From Plectrocnemia conspersa (Eukaryota; Arthropoda; Insecta; Trichoptera; Polycentropodidae), in assembly GCA_009617715.1 (NCBI GenBank), contig VTFK01000136.1, positions 868,001 through 932,000 of the forward strand: DNA of 64,000 nt. The letters run 5' to 3'. Shown here one piece after another: positions 37,874-56,200 of the stretch (position 1 is its first letter; each line of letters begins with the position of its first letter). The position numbers were made by a program, and so were the translations under genes. The notes beneath the pieces were generated by a model that was given only the letters and a program-made list of their open reading frames with translations, did no database searches and had not been told where the DNA came from.

Positions 37874-38126
37874 CGTGTGTGCCGCCCGGGGCAATCCTTA
37901 AAATTGCTGCCTCCCCCATACATTTTTTGCAGGGTCATAAAATCAGCATTTCTTAAAATAATAAATCGATTATTGTTAAGCTCTTGCTATTCGTAGATTT
38001 ACGTAAATTTTGGTTTATTCAGGGTTAAGAACCACACTAGACGATTCCATCGCGAATATGTCGCCCCCAAGCAAGTGCCGCCCGGGGCGGCCCGCCCCCT
38101 CCGCCCCCCCCATAGCTACGCCACTG
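37874..38126. mobile_element. Non-autonomous hAT-like element with GC-rich ends
   Basis: The perfect octamer CCTTATAC flanks the element at 37866-37873 and 38127-38134. The right end is the inverse of CAGTGGCGTAGCTATGGGGG, a common hAT-type end. The left end is diverged but shares GTGCCGCCCGGGGC with the inner right end. It is a GC-rich island in a very AT-rich region. No coding potential. Confidence 0.75.
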
Positions 38127-38134
38127 CCTTATAC

Positions 38135-40536
38135 AAATGGTTTTGGTTACAAATAGTTGAGATATATATATTTTTCAGATAGTGTCTTTGTAAAGCTGTC
38201 ATTAAGCCAAAAAGTGAGAGAAAATTTAATCTATTGCAATGCTTCTATCAACTATTAAAATGTATATTGTGTAACGATAGTCCACGTGTATTATTTTTTA
38301 GTATGTATGTCGAAACGTCTACCAAACCTACGAATAGTAATTTTTGCAAATAACTTTCTCCGTGTCGTTACGCAATATTTTTTTTACATTGTTAAACAAT
38401 CAAGTGTATGACATTGGTCTTATCGAAATAAAGCCAGCAGTCAATACTAAATTTTAACATTGGCAATAGGAACAAGGTTGTGTCCTTAAGTTCTGCAAAA
38501 TCCTCGTTTCAAATACCTGAGCAACATTAAATATTTTATGCCGGTATAAAAAACGAGTTAAATATTTCAATAATATAATATATATACAAGAAAACATAAA
38601 TAAAAAGGACATCTTTAATATAATATATTCTTTTAAAATAAATATGTAAATTCTTCTGTATTAAATAACTACCTTCCTGATTATAATTACAATGTAAGAC
38701 TCACCATTGAAAATAACTGTGAAAATAGCAATTAAAAAAATTACCGAGAATTTATGCTTACCATGTACGTATGTAAAAAATTTGTTATGCTTAATTGCTT
38801 GTCGTCTTCACTAAGTGCTTGTTATTCTACAGACAATGTTTGTAACGCGTATCAACTACCAAATCTTATCAGTTAACGTTGTTAAATCAGAGTATCATTA
38901 GGTTTTCACGATCGTTACACATTCATAGAAAACGCAATTAAAATAAATCTAACTTTAATACGTCATAAATATATAATTAGACTTATTTTCATAAAATTTG
39001 CCATTAATTATTATTGTCAATACTATTGTTAATTTTACTTATTCATACTAACTAATAAACTTCGTTAACCAATTCCACTATGCCAAATTCTTAGTCTGTT
39101 ATTTAGAAAATAAACATTGTAGCGCCATTTTTAGCCAAACGAATACTTTACATTTGAAAACATAAAATTAACACAATATTTCAATGTCGACCTCTTCGGA
39201 AACCTTGGCTTTGCTAAATTGTCCACATTTTCAACCTTCGTGTCTTCAATTGACGATGTTTCAAACACGACAGAATAATGCCATCATGTCTATCTGAAAT
39301 AGTCATGCTACTGTATCAGTTAATCATACATTGTTCGAAAATTAGGTATAATCATATATAAATTAGTGTTGACCATTTTGCACAATGGTATATATAGTCA
39401 TAAATGTATTTTTTTGCTAAAATATGAAGTATTAAATTCTAAAACGCACGAGAACATTTTCAATTTAAATAGGCGCAAAATTTTATAAATATTATCATCA
39501 TAAATATGAAACATGGCAGTAGAGATTAATAAATTTCAATATTTGTTTTTTCTCATCGATGTCAGGGATTTTAAATACGTAGGATATTTGGATTACAAAA
39601 TCACATGAGAACAAATTTTATTATTGAAAATGTCGATACTGCTCTATTTTTTGGCACCTAACGCGCGCAAAGTTTTTGATATGCTAATCTTTCATTGACC
39701 ATATCATGTATAACAGCTCTGCAAATAAGAAGTCGCTGTTAATTATAGGTTAAGTACACGTATAATGAGCACATACAATACAATTCGTAATGGAGATAAC
39801 ATAACATTTTAATTAACACACATTACCAAAACAAAAAAATATGTTTCTTATATGTTCTCTTAGTAATAATTAAATAAACGCCAATTAAAACGATTGAGCT
39901 CATCAATGATAATGGATGGCCATCCACTCAATTTCTCATCATAAAATTACGATACGTCAACAACTTAGCGATTCATTTCAGCGGCAGTAAAGAAAATACA
40001 GATCATTGTACTAACCTCGACCATATTAAACACAACCTTGTTGCGAGCAAAGCCTTCTAAACTACTTTTCGAATATAAGAATTACAATATCACATTAGAT
40101 TTTAAGTCTACTATTTAAATTGTGCTTCAGACTATAAATATACTGATCAAATTTAATGATTATAATTTTCTTATTTAATATAGTGGTACGGGAATAGTGT
40201 TTTAGTTATTTATCTTTTTATCGATAGAGACATGGCAATAACATGCTTACTAATATAATAATTTTCATAACAAAAACAGTGTATTTTGATAAAAATAACT
40301 GACAACATTACATTCAGTTTTCAATGATCGCCATAAATTAATTATTAAATCTATTTATTTAATTAAATTGTATTTAGATATACTTAAAATTAAACGTTTC
40401 TAAGAACTGAAAGAATCGACTAGAACTTTGTTGATTTTTCCCACATAATTATGACAGTATCAATAGATCCAAATTCATTGCAGTAATTTCTTCAGATAAC
40501 TCACATTCTTGTTTAACTAATTATTCAATATTTGAC
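38135..40536. other. Upstream region of the SLC17 gene
   Basis: AT-rich sequence without repeats that I recognise and without supported coding segments. It may hold regulatory sequence for the transporter. Confidence 0.35.
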
Positions 40537-40537
40537 G

Positions 40538-40572
40538 TATAAATAGTAATTATACTTTAGCCAAGTCTCATT
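40538..40572 (+). promoter_or_regulatory. Core promoter: TATA box and initiator
   Basis: TATAAATA at 40538-40545 is followed by an initiator-like TCATT whose A is at 40570, 32 bases after the TATA start. This is the standard arthropod spacing. Transcription from there would give a 5-prime leader of about 43 bases before the ATG at 40613. Confidence 0.6.
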
Positions 40573-40612
40573 ATTCTCTCATTTCGACGCCAAAGCAGAA
40601 CATATTGCATTC

Positions 40613-43600
40613 ATGTCAAGTGGGAAAGGTATTATACTTAATATACATACATATGTATACGTGAACTAATGTCAGAGACAATTTACGGTATAAATCGCAG
40701 ACTTGCATATAAATAGAAATACTTTCTTTCAATTATGTTATATAGATGTTAGCGGTTAAACCGCAATGAATGAAGTTAATTATTGTGATGGAGAAAAGGG
40801 AAATGTTTGATTATGCTTTTCTTCGAATCGTTGTTATTTAATCGTATTTTTTTATTACAGGAGCCATTCCGACGAGGTTCAACATTGCTGTGATGATTTT
40901 CACAGCATGTTGGGTGACTTATATGTTAAGAGTCAACATGAGTTTAAATATATTGGAGATGGTCGAAGTAGCAGAAAAATCTACGAGCAACAGGTACATT
41001 ATTGATATATTTAACAAAATTTTAGTTAAGAATTAATATCTAATATCAACATATTTACGAATTGATGATATATGAAATATTATTTAAATTTTAGTAATTA
41101 TGATAAAAATAAAGTATAAATTAAACGATTTATTAATTAGTGACGTTATGTAAATAAATTCCTGAAAGTAATCTCTAATTACATAAACAACCGCTAGTCT
41201 TTAATTACTTGTTAGCAACTTTAAAATATAGTGTAAAATTTGCCTGATTTTAAAATACTGGTCTATGTACATGGAGATGTCTTAAATTAAATTTTATATA
41301 AATTTATATAAAAACTGCTTTAAAATAATATATCAATGGTCATAAATGTAATCTCATGTTCACATTCAAAAGCAAAATTTTCACCATTCTAATGAATTGC
41401 ACATTTTTTTAGTGATTTTTAGACTTGATCTTTTAGAGATATGAGGATTTCATAGTATATTATGTATCAGAATGTTGTAACAAAAGTAGTCATTTTATTT
41501 ACTTACACTTAATTAAGCACATTACAAATTTAAGCAAATATACACAAAATATATTTTATTTATTTTTTAGTACATCTACTGAATGCTCATTGATAATTCC
41601 TGAGATGAACTTAAATCAATCTTTAGATGATTTTCATGTTGAAGTTGAAGCAAAAGTTATAAATGTAAGTATTTTTATAATAAATATTATGTGAGAAAAT
41701 CATAAATCACCCGTGAAATATAAATTTTGCGTTTATACTTAGTCCAGAAATAAGCAAATTGATCTGAAATGTCTCATAAATCAAATTATCATATTATTTT
41801 TTAGTTCAAATCAATTCGTATCTTTACATTTTAATTTATATGTAAAATACATACAAAAACACATCCCAGAAGTCTATGGTCTATATAGAGAATTAATTTT
41901 AATCAAATTCTTCTACTACTTTAATTTTGAAATAAATTTATAAAGCAAAAAGTTACAGTTAAAACTAAAGTATAATATAATATTATCTAGCTTAAAAATT
42001 AAATAAAAATATCGAAGTTTCGATTGCGATGTGGCAGACATCATCGGGTAAATTCAAACTTCTGAGAATATGAACGGACTTCGCCATCGTATCTAAGCTT
42101 TTCTTATTTCCTCTAGACGTTTAGACGATTTTTCGACCTTTGATGTTGGGGTCATCATCATGGGCGAAGTCTCAATCTTATCTCTTTCATGCAGATTTTC
42201 TAGTTGCAACGTTTTTGATTCGATCTTGTGACTGAAGTCGGAGATTAGACTTTGTGTGATATGAAAGCCCTTTTTTTATAAATATATATATATTTCATCG
42301 CGATTTTCACTTACTTTCTTTCTATATTTCGGCTGCGGTGCTCCAGCCATGATCACGAATTATCCGTAACTCAGTTACGGATAATTCGTGATCATGGCTG
42401 AATCCTCGCATCCGAAATATAGAAATAAATTAGGCGAAAATCGCGATGAATCCCGAGATTTAAAAAATATGAATACTCGCGAACCTCTAAAAATCCATAT
42501 TTATATATATATATATATATATATGTTAAAATGGCATAATTTTAATAAATATATAATAAAATTACTTATCCAATGTTAAAGCTGAGTTGGCATTAATTAC
42601 AAAAGCGCCCTTTTGTAATTAATGATTCATTATAAAATTAATCTAAATGGTGCATGATAACCATGTATATATAAAGATAACAATCTGCCAATTCTAAGGC
42701 AAATAAATTACACTATAGTAATTACTATAATAATACTGGTCGTTAATTTAATTGTATGATAAATTCTCTATTTTAAACTAGTGTGCTCATTGAAAAATCA
42801 ACATAGATTACATAAAAGTATTATTTATTCCATTAAAATGTAAAAAGTAACAATGAATATTAGAATAGCTACTCAGTGTTCTATATGGATGAATATTTAT
42901 ATTAATTATTCGTTTGGGAAAATTTTAGAATGATGAAAAATACAATTGGAGTGTAAAGCAACAAGGATTACTTTTGGGTGCCTATTTTTGGGGAAACGTG
43001 GTCACTTCTTTGTTTGCTGGAACTATCGCCGAAGCGGTAGGACCTAAGATAACAGTGGGAGTGACTTCATTTTTATCTGGAGTTATCACCCTTTTGACGC
43101 CACCGGCTGCAGTTTTGGGTTTTGAAGCAGTTTTAGCTACCAGAGTGCTGATCGGTGGACTAGGAGTGAGTGATTTGATTTATTTCTAATTTATAAATGA
43201 CTGACGTTTATCATATTTTAGGGGTTTTTATATCCATCTCTACATTGCATCGTAGCCAGTTGGGCACCACCTGAAGAGAAAGGTAAATTCATCGGCGCTT
43301 TATTAGGGGGTACCTTTGGAACCGTTATAACTTGGTCGTTGTGTGGATTGATCATTGACGCTCTGGGTTGGAAGATGGCATTCTATATTCCTGGAATAAT
43401 AACAGTACTGTGGAGCATTTTATGGCAATTGATCGTGAGCGATAGTCCATTGGATCATCCTAGAATTGATCCAACAGAAAGATCTTATATAATGGAAAGG
43501 ATAGGAGATAGAAATGCAAAGAAAAAGGTATATTGTAAAAAAATAATAAAATAATATTATATAATAAATTATGTATAATTTTCAGCCCTTCCCACCATTA

Positions 43601-44422
43601 AAGAAGATCTTCTTATCGATACCGTTTTGGGCGTTTACCGTATTACATTTTGGAAACATTTGGGGTCTATTCTTCCAATTGACGAGCGGACCAAAATACA
43701 TAACTCAAGTGCTCGGTTTTAAAATTGTGAAAGGCGGATTCATAGCTAGTTTGCCATACTTGGTTCGAGTCTTTATGGGTTTCATTTTCGGATCGGTCGG
43801 CGATGTTATTCGAAAGAAGGAAAAGATCACGGTGACTTGTATAAGGAAGAGCTTCGTATTGTTCTGTAAGTATAAATAAAGAAATCAATTATATAAGATA
43901 ATATATAAATATAAAAATATATTTAATAGCTCACATAATTCCTGGATTGTTACTGATTGCTCTCGGATTTACGGGTTGCGATGCCGTTTTGAGCGTCGTT
44001 ATTCTGACTGCATCTTTAGGAATGAACGGTGCCGCCACATTGACTAATCTTCAAAATCATCAAGATTTATCTCCAAATTTCGTCGGGACGTTGTATAGCA
44101 TAGCCAATAGTATCGGAGGAACCGCAGGTTTTATTACGCCAATGATAACCGCGCATTATACCAAAGAAAAGGTAAATTATTAACATATATTTCTAGATTC
44201 TATCAAAAATTAATGCATATGTATTTTTAGAATGGAATCGAAGAGTGGAGATATATATTTTGCATTGGAGCCAGCGTTTATATATTAACGGGCATAATAT
44301 TCATGATATTCGGCAGCGGTAATACACAAGAATGGAATGAGATAAAAGTAGATGAAGATAATTGCGAAAAGCCGAAAACTGAGACGCCTCAATCTAAAAA
44401 TGGAGACGTTATACGAAACTAA
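40613..44422 (+). CDS. SLC17-type major facilitator (putative inorganic phosphate cotransporter)
   Basis: A multi-pass membrane transporter for organic or inorganic anions. Eight exons: 40613-40628, 40861-40993, 41571-41664, 42929-43165, 43222-43527, 43586-43865, 43930-44171 and 44231-44422, with all phases consistent and GT-AG junctions, giving 499 residues. Visible marks: first membrane segment with YMLRVNMSLN (residues 26-35; RVNMS is typical of SLC17), the block WSVKQQGLLLGAYFWGNV, a G-rich loop GGLGGFLYPSLHCIVASWAP, the motif PEEKGKF, a central polar linker DPTERSYIMERIGDRNAKK and a second set of membrane segments from LSIPFWAFTVLHFGN. The C-terminal tail is short and acidic. The substrate cannot be told from sequence; insects have many such genes. 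No frame breaks. Confidence 0.9.
42294..42450. repeat. Long palindrome in SLC17 intron 3
   Basis: The core arms (42345-42371 and 42373-42399) are exact inverse complements over 27 bases with one base between them. An outer imperfect stem extends to 42294 and 42450 (TTCATCGCGATTTTC with its inverse). It is followed by a TA microsatellite near 42500. Probably a foldback MITE. Confidence 0.75.
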
Positions 44423-45855
44423 AAAGTATTTTATACAAATTTAATATTGTGATATTATAAAAATAAGATTATAGGGATATAATAATTTTATTAATTATTA
44501 TAAGTATGATTATGTGTATATACAAATATTAATTATCATTATATTGCATTTAAATCTATAAATGGTAAATAATTTTAAATAAAAAATTAACTATGAATAT
44601 TTTTTTTATTATATCAAGTAGTATAACAACTTTTCAAGTTTGGATAAAAGTTAAAAAAATAGTATAGTAAAAATAATTACATATATTTTTGGTACAATAA
44701 ATGTATGATCAGTATAAGTGCATTACTCTTAAGCACGTCACCATTTTCTAATTATAAATCAATTCTAATTAACAAGATTATTGAATGTTATTTCAAATAA
44801 TTACATTTTTTAATTATTAATTTACAATTTTTCATTACTTTGTATAATCCAAAGAGAGCAAGAAACACCATACAATTAAAATTAATTAAAACTACTCTAA
44901 TACTACATTATAAAAATACTGACAATACAGTTCGATATTCAGTATTAGCGGTTCTGGTTTAAATGTGCACTTCTAAAGTACTACATTAAAACTAAATTAA
45001 TTTATGCAATTGTTACAGTTGATAACATATCATTGAAGCAACGGTAAATACTTTTTTTTTGCATAAATTAGTTTTACTATCAAAAGATATATTTTACCAT
45101 TATACATGGATTTCCATTGTAAAATAATTTTAAATTAATTTATATAAAATTCACATATAATGGCAATTAAATTTCAATATCAACCCTGGAGTACTGGAGT
45201 TACGTAAAATTAGGCCCAAAGTAAAAGAGCAATAGAAAGGTGAGTCGAAGAGCGATAAAAATTCAAAACATGCTCCATTGTCCAGTAAATTGGCAGCAGT
45301 GTTGCATATAATACCAATCAGGCATGCAACACGAAGGTTTAGTAGTACCTTCAAATAGTCGCCGCACTTGCAGCATGCACTAATTATCGACTAATGAAGG
45401 TACAGTATGGTGATGCATGTTTGTCATTTCAGCAAGTGTATGAGTGGGCTAGAAGTTATAGCCGCATACGGTTCAAGAAATAACATCATTTCTGGAGATA
45501 AGTCATGAATCAGCACATCGCATTGTTCATAGTCAGTTTTGAAGCCAGACACCGCTTAAAAGGGCGATAGGAGGAAAGAGCTTCAGGTAACACAAGAGGT
45601 ATAAATGCACTATTACTGAGATTTGCTAAAGCTAAGCAAGTTAGATCAATACATATAATGAAAAATAAAGGATTAAAAGCTAAGCATGTTCAGTTTGTTC
45701 AGTGATCCAATTCCTCTGGGCGTAAATAGAAACTGCTATTTTTCTGTTTATAGCAAAGATATTAAGCGATATATATAAATATTACACTTAATTTTATGTG
45801 ATATAGAAGCTATAAAATTAATAAGTAAATAAATTAAATTATTAATAATACATAT
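44423..45855. other. Spacer between the convergent SLC17 and ATE1 genes
   Basis: It holds the 3-prime UTRs of both genes and AT-rich sequence. The patch at 45150-45600 is less AT-rich, but I see no supported gene there. Confidence 0.4.
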
Positions 45856-50241
<4,386 letters not shown>

Positions 50242-53200
50242 TTAAACATAAGATTCAGATTCTGTGTCGGTACCAGAATCTTCGAGGGCTAGAATAAATT
50301 TTTCATTAGAATTTCCTATATGGTAACTTGTGATGGGTGCACGAACACCAGCGGTGGATTTGCTTTCGCTCGACGGATGAGTTTTAGTTTCTTGAATTTG
50401 TTCTTGATACACAGACGGTACAGACTTTGATCTCGTTTTGTTTTCGTCGCCGATTAAATGTACAGGAGGTAAGTTTTTTAAAGCAGTATTGTGATATACT
50501 TTTCTAGGTGGGACTGGAGGTGCCATGATTGCGTTTCTCTTGCTGGGTTGATTTTTTTCATTGGCAATATCGGAGTTATAAGATCCGATAGAAGTCGGTT
50601 TCGCCGTATATATATCGGATGAATATATTCCGTCTCGGCTGCCCATTCTTCCGTAAATGTTTTCGCAGAAAATATCAAGATCGTTCTTTTTTCTACTGAC
50701 AGTGTATATTTCATCAGTATAATTGTTGTTGTAGTTATTCGTAAACGAGTTATTGCTGCTAGCTGGTGAATTTTGTTTTAGATAATTTGTCGATTGGTAT
50801 AGCGTGTCACTGCTACTAGAGTCGCTGTGCAATACTATGTTGGCTAAAGATTTGGAATGAACTAATTTATTACTCTGATTGCTTTTCTCGTATTTGGAGC
50901 TATGTCCGGCTTTACGGGAGTTTACTTTAGGAATTATAGAATTTTTCTTAAACTCGGGCGTAGCAATTTGTTTTGGACTACTAATTTTAGAGTGTTGGAA
51001 ACTTCTATGGGATAAATCAACATTTTCATTATTAACATTTGACAATATTTGACACTTTTTGGAACACGCATGAGCTGGATCTATGCTACGCATATTGCAT
51101 TGACAAGTTGTTGAGTTATTGCAGTTTCTATGATTGAATTCATTAGAATTATTTGCAATGTAATGCATGTTTTCATCAGCGTCTTCGTCTTGATAAGAGT
51201 CTATGTCAACACCAGAAACATCTAAGCTCTTCGTTCTCGACGCTTGTCTTGTCCAATCTCTCCTTGTAAACGTAGCCGACGTAGGAGTATTTTCACATTC
51301 TTGTTTCACATGTATACTGTTAGAAGCAGGATGCGACGTCGGAGTCACTTCATAAACATTTTCATTATTATTAATCTTTTGAGACTTTACAAAAGTATCG
51401 TTTGCATAACCAACATTATTTTGTCGATGATTAGAGTTTGTATAGTTTAATACTCTTTGTTCCCATCCTCCGTACACTCTCGAGTAACTCTGTAGAGGAG
51501 GCTCCAATTTACAAGAGTCTAACATATTCGGATTCCTTTGAATTTTCGATTTTATCTGCTGAGGTCTGTTTTCATACGTTAAGTTTCCGTAGATGTTTTC
51601 TTGACTGCCTCGTAAAGCATATGGATTACGTTCGCCTTTTTCAGTACGTTTTTCTAATAAATCGTCGGAACTCTTCGCTCGACAAAATACTCTATTAGGC
51701 GGTGGCCGTTGTTCGATCGTATTCTCGATGTGTACACTGTACACTTTAGCATTTCTATTAGCCCGATTGATACCTAACCTCGGAGGCTTCTCTGGCTCGT
51801 ATCCCGTAAGAAATTTAGACGGCGAAGACTGATTTAGCAAACCGTTAGGATGATTTTTCGGAGTCAGATGGTTGTTTTGAATATGATTCTGTGAAGTACC
51901 ATAAATACCTTGCGAGTCATGAAAGTTTGTATTGTATCGATTTTGTGCTGCGATAGAATCATAGATCTTTTGTTGATTTTCAATAGTCTTTTGAACGTCA
52001 GGGTTCGTTCCATAAATCTTTTCATGTGCGTATTTCTGAGCATATAAATCAACATCAGCAGTTTTAACGAAAATATTCTTATTTTTGACTACATCATAGT
52101 TTCCAATTGACGGATTTGGTAAACCATTTTGTGTGTCAGTATTGTAGCACTTGGCGTATACTCTTTGCGCTTGATGTGTCTGTATGCCCGTTTGTGGAAG
52201 TATTTGATTTGTTTGTCCATTTCTTGGAGCTGGGCTGTTTCCGCCGTTGCTGTTCGAATCGTCTTCTGATAACGTAAGACCGGAGTCGCGACTGAGCGAA
52301 AGCTTTTCTTTACGAGTGCACGTTAGATCGAGTGAATCTAGCGAAAGTCCGACTGAATGTAGGCTATCACTTTCTTCGGCACCGGAGTCGAGGGATAAGC
52401 TCGCTGAAGGTTCAGGACTGCCTTTCCCGAATATGTTGTGAAGATGCGGTCCGAAGAGTACTTCAGCGTTTATAATTAAGAGTTCGATCAAAGCTGGAAC
52501 TGCTTTTGGGGCAGTGTCACAAGGAATGGTCGGCCAGAGAAGACTGGGTCCAACGCAGACGGCTAAGTTCATCGGGCACATCAGATTGATCGAAGTTTTG
52601 CGAGCAATTGCTTGGAGTAAAGCCACAAAGTGTGATAATAAATTATAATGTGCCTTGGGTAGCTTCAGCAGCAACGATCTCATTGATGCAGTTTTCTCTG
52701 TCGTATTCAGAGCTGGAAAATAATAACATTACATTAGTTCCATCCATATTTGTTACATAATTTATTTTTAAATATTAAAATACATACTTAAGATAGATAT
52801 CCAGTTTGCGTATAAGGAGTCACACATCAGCGGTTGAGGCAAACTTCTTAGAAAATCTTTCAACAATGATGCGACTAACAGAACGGGCGCACTATCAAGT
52901 TCAGCGCATCTTCCACCTGCAGCTCCAGCATTATCCACCTAAATAATACATAAAAATAATATAAATACACATTTTTATTATTCAATAATAAAAAATTGAT
53001 TGTATTATAATACTAACCTTTTCACGCAGATGTTTGAGCGCTTTAGCATTGGCACTCTTACGGAATATTCCTTGTGTTTGAGGACCTCTGCGATGAAGTA
53101 CCCTCAACATTGTCAAAACAGCTGCCGGTAGAGCTCCATTGGGACACAATCGGACAAGCGATATTCCAAAGAGACGGCCTGACGAACGTCTAAATAATTT

Positions 53201-56200
53201 AAGCGGCGTTCGACTATAAAATAAATATACAATTAATAATCAATTATTTTATATAAAGCAACTTCTCATCGTATTATAGCACTTACGTTTTAATCACACT
53301 CCTGTTAATTTTTCTCAAGTCGAATACCATTCCGCACGGATTGTTTTTTGAATTGACGTGCTCCAAATCAAATCCTTCTTCATTCGAAAGAGTTTGTCGT
53401 ATTCTTGACATCTGTTAATTAATCAATGATTAGTATTTATTATCTAAGTAGGATTAGGATTTTTATGATTGTCGTTAAATTACTTGAATGGCATGAGGTC
53501 TTTCGCATCCAATAAGTGGCAGAGGAGCCGAGTCTCTTGAAGTTCTGGCCCAGAGACAGAAATCTCTAGCCGGTCCCCAAGTCGGATTACCTTCGGGACT
53601 AACGCCTCCTTGTACAAGTTGCAACGCTTGCCGTATAACCAAAGCTGTTGTCATTTCGGGAGTGATTGACAACGTTTTACTCTGAAATGAATAAGATATA
53701 ATGAGCAACAAAAAAAAATTCAAGAAAAGTGGTCTCTAAATTAATAAAACGACAAACTTTATATCTTTTTAATAATCAATGTGTATATTTTTTTGTATCT
53801 TTGTGGCAAATATTTTTTTTAAAGTGTTATTATTTATGTAAAGGAAATGCATAGAAGCATTATTATTATAAGTGTTATTAATGTAACTTACAAATTCTAT
53901 GGCGTTTGCGTTGTCCTTATACAATATTTGAACGTTCGTAGTCTTTGGCTCGAACGCAAGTTGATTGTTGAGAGCATTCTGAATCTTTCTGAACCATGAG
54001 TCTCTAGCTGCTTGTGTTGGATACGTCAAAACATACGTGGTCAGAGTAGTGCTGCCAGCCCATCCTAACAAGAAGGTTGTATCTGTGTTTCCTGAAGAAA
54101 CCCACACCTCTGAAAGACGAACTGCTTCCTAAAAATAATATATTAAATATATATTATTGCAAATCAATCAATACATAATATGAGCTCCATTTAAGAATGT
54201 AGTATATACCTTCAATTTGAAGGAATTATTTCCTCTCGATTTAGCGACTAGGAGGAGGTCCGTGAAGAGGAATAAATGTCTATCTTGAGTGGGCGTCGAA
54301 TTAGCCGAAGTCGGAGATGAATTCGAGTTCGGAGTGAGATGATTTGCCACTGGAGCCGGTGCCATTAAACAGGGTGCCTCCATGACAAACTGTCTGGGTC
54401 CATTGTTGCATCCTGGACTTCCTGGATTTGGATTTATACCCAAAGCGGCGTCCAAGCTCGGACGTTTGCGAATTAAATTCTTCGATTTCTGAAAAAATAT
54501 ATGAAAATGATATAAATACAAATGAATTCATTGATTGTTCATAGTTTTAATATGTACATGTGTGATGATTATTATAGCAATACTCGTCATGTTCCTCGTC
54601 GACGGACAAACCGTCACTGGTCGTCCATTACCATGGACAGTAATTTGTTAAAAACTAACGTGGGCGATTAAATAGGACTCGCAGTCTTCTTTAATTAACG
54701 AATAACGCCTCATCGAATCAGACGTAGAGAATTTTGTACGGTACAGGTGTGTCATAAAGCATGCATGATCTAAAAGTTCAGTGACTCAAATTGTTGGATA
54801 TTTTTACGCCCACGTCCAACGACGGTCCAGTTCAGCGAGATCAAAAGCAAACTCTTACATCATTCGCTGCGTTTTGAAACGTTAAAAAGTAAACACTGCT
54901 GAGACTCTGAACAGTTCATTTTTGTGAAGATGTATTTTTGAGTTTTGTTTAAGTTGAATAAGTGGCAGTTAAACGGTTGTATATACATATAATAATATGG
55001 AATTATTTATTTATTGTAACTCTTTCGTTACAACATGACAGACGTTAGACCAATACGTTATAGCGGGGTAAACGCAGTTAACAATTACTAAGTAAGTAGT
55101 GAGACACCAGACTGAAATCAAAGTCTGTAAATCAGTGATATCTATTTTATTATTTAATTATGAAATTCTTATTATATTGATACACGTATATAAATAAGAT
55201 GACCAGAATTTTAATATATCAAAGGGGAACACTAAAAGTTAAGGGTCATCAAGGAAATTTTCGTTCGAGAAGGAAAAAGAAGGAAAAGTTGTTATGGGAC
55301 CTAAAAAAAGCTCATTATGAAAATTTTTGTTCAAGGAAATCAAATTGCTATAGGAGCTAAAAAGTCACATCAGAAATAAAGAGAAACGACGTACACAAAA
55401 GTTTTGCCGGTCTTATTTTTTTAGGGTCCTAGAGCGCATCTGAGAACATTTGTTGCTGATGACATTCAATATAATTTACATTTATAAAATGTCCGACTAG
55501 GGAGGAAATACATTTTTCATTTCTAAAAAAGTAGAGTAGGTATACAAAATTGTTTTTGTTGAAGTAGGAGTGTTCAACATTTTGTGTTCCATAAGAAAAT
55601 TTATTTCATAAACAAATTTTAACAAACAAATGTTGAAAAACATCATTTCTTTGGTTAAAGAATATATGAATATGGACAGAAATATGTATAAATTTTATAA
55701 TAATAAAAAAGTCGAAATTCAAATAAAGCTATAATATTTTATGATAAAAATCTGAAGATGCCTAGCGGTGGGCGTACACGAGGGTCTTTAAACTTTCCTG
55801 CAATAAAATTCGATGCACGAATCATTTTTATTTCGAAACGAATCCGCAATTAAATCGATGGCGCTCGATTCGCCACGGAGCCGAATTAAAATTTACTGTC
55901 AATTTTTTTATCCGAACATACGAATTATTTACAGGAATATTTAACGGCCATAATTATCGTGTGAAATCGTCAAAAATAAAAAGGGGGGTGTAGGTGCGCT
56001 CGTTAGTGTGGCCAACGTGTAATTTGACCAAAGCAGTGCTTCTTGCGAGCATCACCCCTGGCAGCTTTAATTAATCGCCGCGGGCAATTAAGCAATTTAT
56101 TATTAGGTACTACATACGGCTCGATTGAGATATCACAATGCGCTATTGTAGGATGCCTGGAGATCAAATAGATACAGGGGAGGAACTAGTATCGTCGAGA

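Noticed and set aside
51438..51698. Open frame on the plus strand across the last RhoGAP exon
   Set aside because: Antisense shadow of a long, in-phase coding exon.
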